Source: Methanolinea sp. (GTDB lineage Archaea > Halobacteriota > Methanomicrobia > Methanomicrobiales > Methanospirillaceae). Taken from it: DNA of 12,031 bases. Numbering within the stretch: the first letter of the stretch is position 1; each line of letters opens with the position of its first letter. The stretch covers positions 1-12,031 of the forward strand of contig DUGV01000170.1 of the NCBI GenBank assembly GCA_013331225.1, in the 5' to 3' direction. A model generated the notes under the pieces. The model saw only the letters and a program-made list of their open reading frames with translations. It had not been told where the DNA came from and did no database searches. This document shows positions 1 through 5,829 of the stretch, one piece after another. Made by a program: the position numbers and the translations under genes.

Positions 1-1829
1 CCCTCGGCCTGGAGGAAGCGGTCGGAGAGGATGAATCCCTTCGAGATTCCCGCAAATCCCGGCGTCTGGGCTCCACCCCCGATCGTGCCTGCAAGGGTCG
101 AGAAGGTCATTCCCGAAGGCGTTTCTCCCTTGAACTCCCTCGAGACCACCATGAAGCCGTTCACCTCCGGCAGCATGACGGCAATACACTCGAAACAGCC
201 GCAGCACGTCATGGGGAACTCCATGATGCCGTAGAGGGAGCACCGGTCAACCTCGCCGTGGGACGCTTTTTTCACGAACCGGTTCACCCCCTCGAACTCT
301 CCCCTCTCGAGATCGATGAGCTTTCCTTTCTCGACTGGCTGGTTCGCCCCTGCAGGTGCGATCTCATAGGCGATCTTGCCGTCGAGCCACGTGATCGCCC
401 CGCAGAGCGCCGGTCTTTCAGGCGTGATGATGCAGACGTGGTTGGGGGCAAAGGTCTGGCAGAGGGTGCAGGAGTAGAAGGTGTCAACATCGGTATCCTT
501 CATCCCCCTAATTCTCTCGTCACGCTCCAGGTACACCGCCTCGGCCTTCTCCCGCTCCTCTAACACCGCCTTCTCATCGGTGATAAGGGTGACCTGGACC
601 GCGTCAAGGAGGTCCGGGAAGTCCATCCTGAACTTCGCGGCGAGGAGGACGCCTATGTCGCGTATGTGCACACCTTTGGAGATCGCATCCTTGGAGAGCC
701 GGACCCAGATGATGTCCCGCTGTGCCACGTGCCAGGAGCCTTCGCCATAGTTTACAAAGTTATGGATCCTCCGTTCAAGGACCGGCTCGTACTCCTTCTT
801 CATCTGCGATCCTGCCACCTCAACGAGGATGGCGAGCGGGACTGCAGATCCTTCCCTGATATCCTCGATCTCGGGGCCAATGATGCGGACCTCTCCGTCC
901 TTCACTTCCGTCACGGGCAGGACCCTCAAGATCTCGAACGCCGGGGATCGCCCGCCGCCGAACTCCACATACATCTCCTCCTTGCGGATGCTCTTCCCTT
1001 CGAATGCCGGCGAGCAGGCCATGGGGATTGGGATCGCGGTCACGTTGACCTTGATGCCCCGAAGCTCCATCCCGGTACGGACCGCGTCGGCAGTACGGAC
1101 GGGGATCCACGAGCCTCCCTCATAGCCTCCCGGAGTGAGGACAGGGATGCCGAGCACACGGAACGTATCGATGATCGCGACGTCCTCTTCGTTCAGCCCC
1201 GGAAATACTATTGCGATGGCCTTTGCCCGCTCCCGTGCATAAGAAAGGAGCCTCGCGGAATCCCCGGGGGTCACGCCCCCGAACATCATTGCCACCCTTG
1301 CGAGGATATCGATGAAATGGATGGCTGAGGAGGGGCGTGATCCGAGGGGAACAAGCCGGTATTCTGTCCCAACCCTGACACCTGCTGACTGGAGGCTCCC
1401 GATGATCCCGCCGGAGAGGAACGTCAGCATATACTTCTCCTGCAGTTCCCGGCAGAGCCCGGCCGCTTCGATCGGGTCAGCGGGAGTCCCCGCGACCAGG
1501 GCAAGGCCGAGGATACTGCCGTCTACGAGCGAGTATCCAAGCGTCCGCAAGACCGCGTCCGGGATGAACCCGGTATAAGGGGCGGGTTCCCGGCCGGATA
1601 CCGCTGTCTCACCCGCAGCCAGGCACTCGGCGGCAACCAGGGGATTTTCACCTGCTGCTGCAAACGCTGTCAGCGCTTCATTCCTATCATGCACCGGGGA
1701 TCCGGTCAGTGCAAAGGTGACAGGGAGGTGGTACGCCGTCTCCTCGTAGGAAAAAGATCCTGCAATCCCCTCAAGCCGTCTCTTCAGGGCTGCTTTCCCG
1801 GCATCAACTGCCTTATCCACGTGAATCAT
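1..1829 (-). CDS. acsB: Acetyl-CoA synthase (CODH/ACS) beta subunit, bacterial-type domain layout, 3' end cut by window edge
   Basis: This subunit carries the Ni-Ni-[4Fe4S] A-cluster and condenses a corrinoid-bound methyl group, CO and CoA into acetyl-CoA (in archaea the subunit is called CdhC). The frame is open from ATG 1829 to base 1, giving 609 residues without a stop. The A-cluster ligands are C454, C457, C466, C476, C543 and C545. Against the Moorella AcsB sequence as I remember it, they sit at a constant offset of 52 from C506, C509, C518, C528, C595 and C597; F460 (F512) and W375 (W427) fit the same offset. Residues 1 to about 260 match the bacterial N-terminal domain that typical archaeal CdhC lacks, although the first 50 or so Moorella residues are missing. 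About 70 to 120 C-terminal residues should lie left of the window. ATG 1829 follows a modest AAAGGG ribosome site; an in-frame ATG at 1868 would add 13 residues with no clear site. It lies 102 bp downstream of fwdC on the same strand. The family assignment is very secure. Confidence 0.95.
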   Translation of the reverse strand, partial: MIHVDKAVDAGKAALKRRLEGIAGSFSYEETAYHLPVTFALTGSPVHDRNEALTAFAAAGENPLVAAECLAAGETAVSGREPAPYTGFIPDAVLRTLGYSLVDGSILGLALVAGTPADPIEAAGLCRELQEKYMLTFLSGGIIGSLQSAGVRVGTEYRLVPLGSRPSSAIHFIDILARVAMMFGGVTPGDSARLLSYARERAKAIAIVFPGLNEEDVAIIDTFRVLGIPVLTPGGYEGGSWIPVRTADAVRTGMELRGIKVNVTAIPIPMACSPAFEGKSIRKEEMYVEFGGGRSPAFEILRVLPVTEVKDGEVRIIGPEIEDIREGSAVPLAILVEVAGSQMKKEYEPVLERRIHNFVNYGEGSWHVAQRDIIWVRLSKDAISKGVHIRDIGVLLAAKFRMDFPDLLDAVQVTLITDEKAVLEEREKAEAVYLERDERIRGMKDTDVDTFYSCTLCQTFAPNHVCIITPERPALCGAITWLDGKIAYEIAPAGANQPVEKGKLIDLERGEFEGVNRFVKKASHGEVDRCSLYGIMEFPMTCCGCFECIAVMLPEVNGFMVVSREFKGETPSGMTFSTLAGTIGGGAQTPGFAGISKGFILSDRFLQAE

Positions 1830-1867
1830 CGATATCCCTTTCTTATGGTCTAACTTCCCCCTGTGCA

Positions 1868-1876
1868 TCTATATGA
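1868..1876 (-). promoter_or_regulatory. Possible internal TATA box for acsB
   Basis: On the minus strand the fwdC-acsB gap contains CATATAGA, about 40 nt upstream of the acsB ATG. A TATA-to-start distance near 27 nt would place initiation around 1845, leaving a short leader that includes the AAAGGG ribosome site. It would allow acsB to be expressed apart from the fwd genes. This rests on motif and spacing only. Confidence 0.3.
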
Positions 1877-1898
1877 GTTTGGATCGCGGTGGGAAGAT

Positions 1899-1918
1899 CC
1901 GGCGCCAGCTGGCACCGG
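1899..1918. repeat. 20-bp near-perfect palindrome between fwdC and acsB
   Basis: The two arms are complementary over all 20 bp except one pair, which becomes a G-U wobble in the minus-strand transcript. The palindrome begins 14 nt after the fwdC stop codon and lies just upstream of the putative acsB TATA box. As RNA it would form a GC-rich hairpin with a four-base AGCT loop. No U-run follows on the minus strand, so it is not a standard terminator. It could be a processing or stability hairpin between cistrons, or a protein-binding site. Confidence 0.5.
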
Positions 1919-1931
1919 GGTTATTCAGCGA

Positions 1932-2708
1932 TCATGCCCTGGTAAAAGAATGCACGAACAGTCGACCCTTGCCGCGGTTCGCCACATCGCCGGTGAATTC
2001 AGTGAGTGCAATTCCCCCATTATTCCCTTCTCTTGTGCCCACTTTCCGGAATGTCGGCAACATATCGGTGACCGTGCCATACACCATGCAGGTTCCTCCG
2101 GTCATATTTCCACAGACCCGGGATGCATTGCCGTGAATCGTGAACATCCCTCCTTTCATCTCGACCCCGGAGAGATCCCCGACGTTTCCATGGACAATAA
2201 TTGTGCCACCGGAGAGAGTCTCTGCAGTAAAATCACCTGCATTTCCCAAGACTTCTATAGTCCCTCCCCTCATCCCCCTTTTTTCGCCGCGATAGCCGGA
2301 ACCGCAGTAGTCCCCGGCGTTTCCATGGCAGGTGATTGTCCCTCCTCTCATCTCGCGGCCAAGCCAGGCATCGGCATTTCCCCTTATCTCGATGGTTCCT
2401 CCGCTCATGAAGTTCCCGCAGTGCATCCCGATATCTCCCTCGATCCGGATAATGCCCGATTCCATATATTCGCCAACCCGTTTAATTTTCCCTGATTCCC
2501 CGGTGAGGATCACTTCTACATCTTCTGCAGAAGACGCCTCCCCGTTGATCGTTATCTCAAAAACCTCCTCAAGGGGAACTTTCCGGTTTCCCCGCCACAC
2601 GGAAAGATCCTGCCGGTTTTCGATGAAATGTGCAGGGGTGATCTCTTCGGCTTCGATGGGAACATTTGGATTCTTTCTCTCCTTCGCTTCAAGCATTACC
2701 TGCATCAT
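1932..2708 (-). CDS. fwdC: Formylmethanofuran dehydrogenase subunit C
   Basis: This is a structural subunit of the tungsten or molybdenum enzyme that reduces CO2 and methanofuran to formylmethanofuran, the first step of methanogenesis from CO2. Roughly residues 85-212 form a series of Gly-rich turns of the pattern GG-T-I-x-hydrophobic-x-G-N-A/V, about 19-26 residues apart, with a short insertion near 138-148. This is the right-handed beta-helix signature shared with the glutamate synthase alpha C-terminal domain. The length, about 258 aa, is normal for FwdC. Three starts lie in a row (GTG 2711, ATG 2708, ATG 2705); a GGAGG ribosome site lies 7 nt before ATG 2708, so I chose that one. An in-frame stop close upstream rules out a longer N-terminus. 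It follows fwdDB by about 160 bp and precedes acsB. FwdA, FwdF and FwdG are not nearby. Confidence 0.93.
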   Translation of the reverse strand: MMQVMLEAKERKNPNVPIEAEEITPAHFIENRQDLSVWRGNRKVPLEEVFEITINGEASSAEDVEVILTGESGKIKRVGEYMESGIIRIEGDIGMHCGNFMSGGTIEIRGNADAWLGREMRGGTITCHGNAGDYCGSGYRGEKRGMRGGTIEVLGNAGDFTAETLSGGTIIVHGNVGDLSGVEMKGGMFTIHGNASRVCGNMTGGTCMVYGTVTDMLPTFRKVGTREGNNGGIALTEFTGDVANRGKGRLFVHSFTRA

Positions 2709-2799
2709 CACAACGCCTCCTTTTCACCAATTCTGCTTCCCTGGTTGCCCGCAGGAGGACCGGATCCTCATTATTCGTTTCGTTGTCGCTCATTCGCAT
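2689..2799 (-). CDS. Possible 36-aa ORF overlapping the start of fwdC (doubtful)
   Basis: The fwdDB-fwdC gap holds a short minus-strand frame beginning at ATG 2799, with a GAGGGTG ribosome-site-like stretch a few bases upstream, and ending 20 bp inside fwdC in another frame. The product is charged (acidic N-terminal third, Arg/Lys-rich middle), with a single Cys, no membrane segment and no domain I recognise. A CATATATGG TATA-like element lies about 50 bp upstream. It could be a small protein, a leader peptide coupling translation to fwdC, or chance. Only its position and signals support it. Confidence 0.2.
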   Translation of the reverse strand: MRMSDNETNNEDPVLLRATREAELVKRRRCDDAGNA

Positions 2800-2845
2800 A
2801 TTTAACACCCTCATGGGAACTTGTCCCACTGACCGGAGAATCCTT

Positions 2846-2870
2846 CCATATATGTGGTGGGAAAAAAATT
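2846..2870 (-). promoter_or_regulatory. U-tract after fwdDB followed by TATA-like element
   Basis: Directly after the fwdDB stop the minus strand carries a T7 run (the A's at 2862-2868), which could cause partial termination as archaeal U-tracts do. It is followed by CCACATATATGG (2846-2857), which resembles a TATA box and would place initiation near 2824. Together they suggest that fwdC may be transcribed partly independently of fwdDB. This rests on motifs only. Confidence 0.3.
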
Positions 2871-2872
2871 GG

Positions 2873-4648
2873 TCACTTCTCTGTTGAGAAAACCGGCGAA
2901 CCGAAAACACCTGCATCTTCTCCTTTGATCTGAGGCATACCTTTTCTCTTTCTCACTGCATCGTAGATTCGACTGAGTAGTCGTGCATCATCCGGTTGCG
3001 TCGGTTCCATGACCTTCTGGACCCACAGCGGAACCGCATCCATCCGGTATGCCGTACCCTCGGCATCGACACCGGTCATGGCGACAGGTATGTGCATCGT
3101 CGCAACGGCCGTGCTCATGATGGGGAACGGGTCGATCACGATGGTCGGAATCCTTGAAAGATGTTCGTTGCAGGCCCTAGGGAAGTGCGCCCCGGGATCG
3201 CTCCCGATGATGATGCAGGCGTCTACCTCTTCCCTTGAGAGCATATCGATGGCCGATGTCTCGCCCGGGTTGTAGTAGGCGACCCCGTGGGAAAAATCGA
3301 CGGCGTAAGGATATCCCGTCATGTAAGTGAACGTCTGGTTCGTGCCATACACGTTCCAGTGTCCACGCATCGGGGTAAGCGTGTATTTTGTATGGCGGTT
3401 CAGTTCATCCACGAGCTCGATGGCGTTTCTCACGTTCTTGTACTTTCCCCTGGACTGGGTCAACCCGATACCGGTAAAGAAGGTGCCGAACTTTGCCCCG
3501 AGCATGATCCTTGAAATCCGGATCAGCTCCTCCTTTGCCACACCCGCCACGCTCTTGGGAAGCACGTCCTCCTTTCCCTGGATGATCGCACGGAGCGCCG
3601 AGAAGACTGCATAATCCCCTCCTGATCTGACCCGAACGAATTCGTCGGCGACCTTCGCAGTCTCCGTTTTTCTCACATCAAAGACGATAACTGTCCTGTT
3701 CCTGAAAGAGTTGTCAAGGAAGAACCCGTCTGCATAGGTCGAATAACGGCTCATATGCCTGGGATGCGACGCGATAGGATTGGATCCCCAGTAAATGACG
3801 ACATCCGCCCTGTTCCTGACCTGCCCAAGGGTGCATCCCGGGTGGCCCACTTCCTGGATCGCCATGATCGAGGGGCCGTGGCACTCGGACGAGCAGTTGT
3901 CGATGACCCCGCCGATCAGTTCGGCGATCGAGACCCCGATGCACTGCGCTTCACCGTGCGTCCCGCTCCAGCCGAACAGAAGCGGACGTTCCGCCGCGAC
4001 GAGGACGTCGGCGGTATATTCGATTGCCTCCTCGTAACTGACTTTCTCCCAACCTCCCACTGTTTTTTTGATTGGCGTGATAAGGCGGTTTTTTGCCAGG
4101 AACTTTGCGTTGCACAACAAGCACCCATTCTGGCACGACACGATGCGATGGTCCCTGATCCCGAGCTCGATGTCGTCACAGACGCAGCCGCAGAGAGGAC
4201 AGAGTACGTCAGTGACCGTCTTATCGCCCTCGAGCGAGATGGTGGGGCACCCCTCGGGGGGAGCATCATACCTCGTCCCTCCCTCGTATTCGAGGAGGTC
4301 CCAGGCCGACACCCGCTCCCGCTCAGTCGGACGGACCTCAACCTCCAGGGTCTTGAAATCGGGAGCCCCGGTCGAGTGAGTATTTGGCGGGAGGATGAAG
4401 TTCGCATACGGACCGCAGGGGAGGAATATCTCCCCGGGAACAAGGTCATAACAGGCAACAGTCCTGAATACCGTGTTTCCCGTCGAAGTTTTGATCTCGA
4501 TGTTTTCACCCTCTTCGATTCCGAGTGTGAAGAGATCGATCGGGTTGATAAAACAGAGAGATGTCTGCTCGGAATATTCCGGGCTTTCCTTGTAGTAAAG
4601 TTGCTCGCCCTGCTTGTAGGTCCGCCCGCTGTTCATCAGCATTCTCAT
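2873..4648 (-). CDS. fwdDB: Formylmethanofuran dehydrogenase, fused subunits D and B
   Basis: A single 591-residue frame joins two normally separate Fwd subunits. Residues 1 to about 105 match FwdD, the molybdopterin-dinucleotide-binding domain, including the N-terminal GRT-x3-GE motif and the L-P-C-G-P-Y-A-N segment. Residues about 105-146 form a linker. Residues about 147-570 match catalytic FwdB: C150, C153, C157 and C176 or C179 for a [4Fe-4S] cluster, then the active-site C256-H257. R428 probably corresponds to the conserved catalytic Arg (from memory, Cys118, His119 and Arg288 of the Methanothermobacter enzyme). C256 is encoded by TGC, so the metal ligand is cysteine, not selenocysteine. 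FwdB reduces CO2 to formate, which FwdA, absent here, condenses onto methanofuran. ATG 4648 is preceded by GGAGTGAT at 6 nt, a strong ribosome site. The long antisense frame over this gene is a shadow. Confidence 0.95.
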   Translation of the reverse strand: MRMLMNSGRTYKQGEQLYYKESPEYSEQTSLCFINPIDLFTLGIEEGENIEIKTSTGNTVFRTVACYDLVPGEIFLPCGPYANFILPPNTHSTGAPDFKTLEVEVRPTERERVSAWDLLEYEGGTRYDAPPEGCPTISLEGDKTVTDVLCPLCGCVCDDIELGIRDHRIVSCQNGCLLCNAKFLAKNRLITPIKKTVGGWEKVSYEEAIEYTADVLVAAERPLLFGWSGTHGEAQCIGVSIAELIGGVIDNCSSECHGPSIMAIQEVGHPGCTLGQVRNRADVVIYWGSNPIASHPRHMSRYSTYADGFFLDNSFRNRTVIVFDVRKTETAKVADEFVRVRSGGDYAVFSALRAIIQGKEDVLPKSVAGVAKEELIRISRIMLGAKFGTFFTGIGLTQSRGKYKNVRNAIELVDELNRHTKYTLTPMRGHWNVYGTNQTFTYMTGYPYAVDFSHGVAYYNPGETSAIDMLSREEVDACIIIGSDPGAHFPRACNEHLSRIPTIVIDPFPIMSTAVATMHIPVAMTGVDAEGTAYRMDAVPLWVQKVMEPTQPDDARLLSRIYDAVRKRKGMPQIKGEDAGVFGSPVFSTEK

Positions 4649-4714
4649 ACCTGCATCACTCCTCTCATCCCAACCCTGTCCATTTCATACGTCAGGAATG
4701 ATGGTGGTATGTTA

Positions 4715-4723
4715 AGTATATTA
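4715..4723 (-). promoter_or_regulatory. Likely TATA box for the fwdDB-fwdC-acsB cluster
   Basis: On the minus strand the AT-rich gap upstream of fwdDB contains TAATATACT. Archaeal spacing would place initiation near 4690, giving a leader of about 45 nt that ends in a strong ribosome site. It is the best TATA-like element in a suitable position. Other AT-rich stretches nearby keep this uncertain. Confidence 0.4.
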
Positions 4724-4764
4724 GAATTTACGATATGAGCAGAAACATGAGGATTCTCTCATTG

Positions 4765-4787
4765 AATATCAAATAAAAATTGATATT
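4765..4787. repeat. Perfect 8-bp dyad (AATATCAA/TTGATATT) upstream of the fwdDB promoter
   Basis: Two 8-bp arms, perfectly inverted, flank a 7-bp AT-only spacer. The centre lies about 57 bp upstream of the proposed fwdDB TATA box. The half-site spacing suits a dimeric winged-helix regulator, and a position upstream of TATA would suit an activator. The flanks are AT-rich, so a chance dyad cannot be excluded, and no second copy was found in the window. Confidence 0.45.
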
Positions 4788-4828
4788 GTCGGTTTATTGA
4801 GCATATTTCTTCGTAATAATAAGTGGAC

Positions 4829-4910
4829 CAGGTATATCATTTTTCATTAACATTTATAGGGGCGATCCCGAACCAGGCGGGAGTGCCCCAGAGGATTTGC
4901 ATGATACCTG
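4829..4910. repeat. Nested inverted-repeat structure downstream of the small exported-protein gene
   Basis: Outer arms CAGGTATATCAT (4829-4840) and ATGATACCTG (4901-4910) are inverted copies differing by a 2-bp insertion. Inside them, 4859-4870 pairs with 4878-4889 around a 7-nt loop: GGGGC with GCCCC, CCCG with CGGG, plus an A-T pair and one wobble (plus-strand reading). The structure begins just after the stop codon at 4919, so on the minus strand it could act as a terminator or 3' stability element, though no U-run follows the inner hairpin. It could instead be a structured RNA or a remnant of a small mobile repeat. Confidence 0.45.
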
Positions 4911-4918
4911 AAACTAGC

Positions 4919-5359
4919 CTATCCGGGTATGTAGACATGCGGTATCCATGGAGTGTCGTAATAATATCCATCGATGTACGCGACGGACATGGGAATCCGT
5001 ATCGGCCCGACAGGATCGATGGGAATCCAGCATGCGTCGGGCTCTGAAGTACTCTTCTGAAGCCCCATCTCAATGTTCCTGTGCAACCTGTCGAGGGTGA
5101 TCCCCATTGGCAACCGTGTCAGACCCATGTTGAATTGCGAGACCTGTAGGGATGCCGGCTTAATAGTTTCAACTTGAAACTTACCCACGGAAGGATTGGA
5201 GATTTGGGATATAATGAAGGGTTTTTCAAATGAAGGAAACAAGAGGAGACTGCGTGAATCTTGCAGGAATGACAGTGATGTCATTGCTCCTGAAACCGCA
5301 GGAAATGTTGTGAGAAATAGAATGGTTACCACAAAAACCGGTATCTTAAGGGACATCAT
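4919..5359 (-). CDS. Small exported protein of unknown function
   Basis: I do not recognise this 146-residue protein. Its N-terminus is a textbook signal peptide: a Lys at position 5, a hydrophobic core to about residue 20 and a small-residue A-V-S-G-A site near 20-24, so the mature protein is probably secreted or cell-surface. There is no second membrane segment, and only one Cys in the mature part. The mature part is rich in Pro, Ile and Ser, and its last 40 residues are Pro/Tyr-rich, ending in P-G. Starts available are TTG 5365, ATG 5359 and ATG 5356; ATG 5359 sits 8-10 nt after the start site predicted from the TATA element at 5391-5398, so the mRNA would be nearly leaderless. The gene looks more AT-rich than its neighbours and stands alone between two operons, which suggests a lineage-specific or fast-evolving gene. 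Function unknown; moderate confidence that it is real. Confidence 0.6.
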   Translation of the reverse strand: MMSLKIPVFVVTILFLTTFPAVSGAMTSLSFLQDSRSLLLFPSFEKPFIISQISNPSVGKFQVETIKPASLQVSQFNMGLTRLPMGITLDRLHRNIEMGLQKSTSEPDACWIPIDPVGPIRIPMSVAYIDGYYYDTPWIPHVYIPG

Positions 5360-5372
5360 ATCCAACAGTGTG

Positions 5373-5400
5373 AAATTATACGTAATATTACATATAAATT
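5373..5400. promoter_or_regulatory. TATA box embedded in a 28-bp near-palindrome before the exported-protein gene
   Basis: The minus strand carries TTTATATG (5391-5398), about 35 nt upstream of ATG 5359, as expected for a promoter of an almost leaderless mRNA. It lies within a 28-bp stretch in which 24 positions are self-complementary, centred on the perfect 10-bp palindrome GTAATATTAC (5382-5391). A regulator bound there would block TATA access or clearance. AT-rich sequence forms palindromes easily, so the operator idea is tentative. Confidence 0.4.
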
Positions 5401-5431
5401 CGATCCTTCGTGGAGATTATCGCCGTTTTTT

Positions 5432-5451
5432 AAAAAACCCACTCCCGGGTT
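5432..5451 (-). terminator. Hairpin plus U-run terminator of the four-gene helicase operon
   Basis: Read on the minus strand, AACCC and GGGTT pair around a six-base loop (5436-5451) and run straight into a T6 tract (about 5432-5437). The hairpin begins 3 nt after the TAA stop of the TPR lipoprotein gene. This is the clearest terminator in the window and marks the end of the 9174-to-5454 transcription unit. Confidence 0.65.
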
Positions 5452-5453
5452 CA

Positions 5454-5825
5454 TTACACCGTATCATGTTCTTCAACCCGGTCCCCTTCTGCCATCTCCT
5501 TCAAAAGCGCAGTCCCCTCGTTCCCCGGGTCGATGGCGAGAGCCCGGTCGTAGTAATCGATCGCCTCTGAGAACCGGCCTCCGTTTGCGTTGCAGTGCAG
5601 GCCTTTGATAAGGAAATCCGCAGCCTCGGGATAAGGAGTCCCTATCTCATCCGCGCATACCGCCATTGCGATGACCCGTGCCCCCATCTTCGTGTCCGAT
5701 ACTCCAGGTGCCGGGAGTACCGGATCTGTTCCCCGAGACCCAGCGGGCTGTGCGGTGAACGCAAGGCAGCCGCACGCCGATACAAGGAGCATGGCGATGA
5801 GTGCGGGCAGGACGGGGCGCAACAT
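5454..5825 (-). CDS. Small TPR-containing lipoprotein
   Basis: This 123-residue protein begins with a hydrophobic leader (residues 4-17) followed by a lipobox-like L-V-S-A-C with Cys18 as the likely lipidated residue, so it is probably anchored outside the cytoplasmic membrane. A Pro/Ala-rich linker (about 24-45) follows. Residues about 69-102 match one tetratricopeptide repeat, including the F-x-E-A-I-x-Y-Y-x-x-A-L-x-x-x-P consensus. One clear repeat suggests a partner-binding role, but no partner is known. The start lies 4 bp after the helicase stop; a GGAGG ribosome site within the last helicase codons serves it, so the two genes are co-transcribed. Its presence in an operon with DNA-binding proteins and a helicase is unexpected. 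Domain calls are fairly secure; function is unknown. Confidence 0.8.
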   Translation of the reverse strand: MLRPVLPALIAMLLVSACGCLAFTAQPAGSRGTDPVLPAPGVSDTKMGARVIAMAVCADEIGTPYPEAADFLIKGLHCNANGGRFSEAIDYYDRALAIDPGNEGTALLKEMAEGDRVEEHDTV

Positions 5826-5829
5826 TTCA

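Noticed and set aside
666..1328. 220-residue plus-strand frame
   Set aside because: Antisense to acsB, whose frame is open throughout and matches the family residue by residue.
1863..2495. 210-residue plus-strand frame
   Set aside because: Antisense to fwdC; its Gly/His pattern mirrors the repeat codons of fwdC.
3881..3883. Possible selenocysteine at the FwdB metal-ligand position
   Set aside because: The codon is TGC (Cys256), not TGA, and the frame is uninterrupted.
3755..4738. 327-residue plus-strand open frame
   Set aside because: Antisense to fwdDB, which has all catalytic residues; no recognisable domain.
4859..4889. GC-rich hairpin considered as part of a tRNA or other known RNA
   Set aside because: There is no T-loop, anticodon arm or acceptor pairing on either strand, so only an inverted repeat is called.
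4837..5073. 78-residue minus-strand frame overlapping the exported-protein gene
   Set aside because: It has no signal peptide, domain or ribosome site. It is kept only as a possible frameshifted tail in the finding on the orphan gene.
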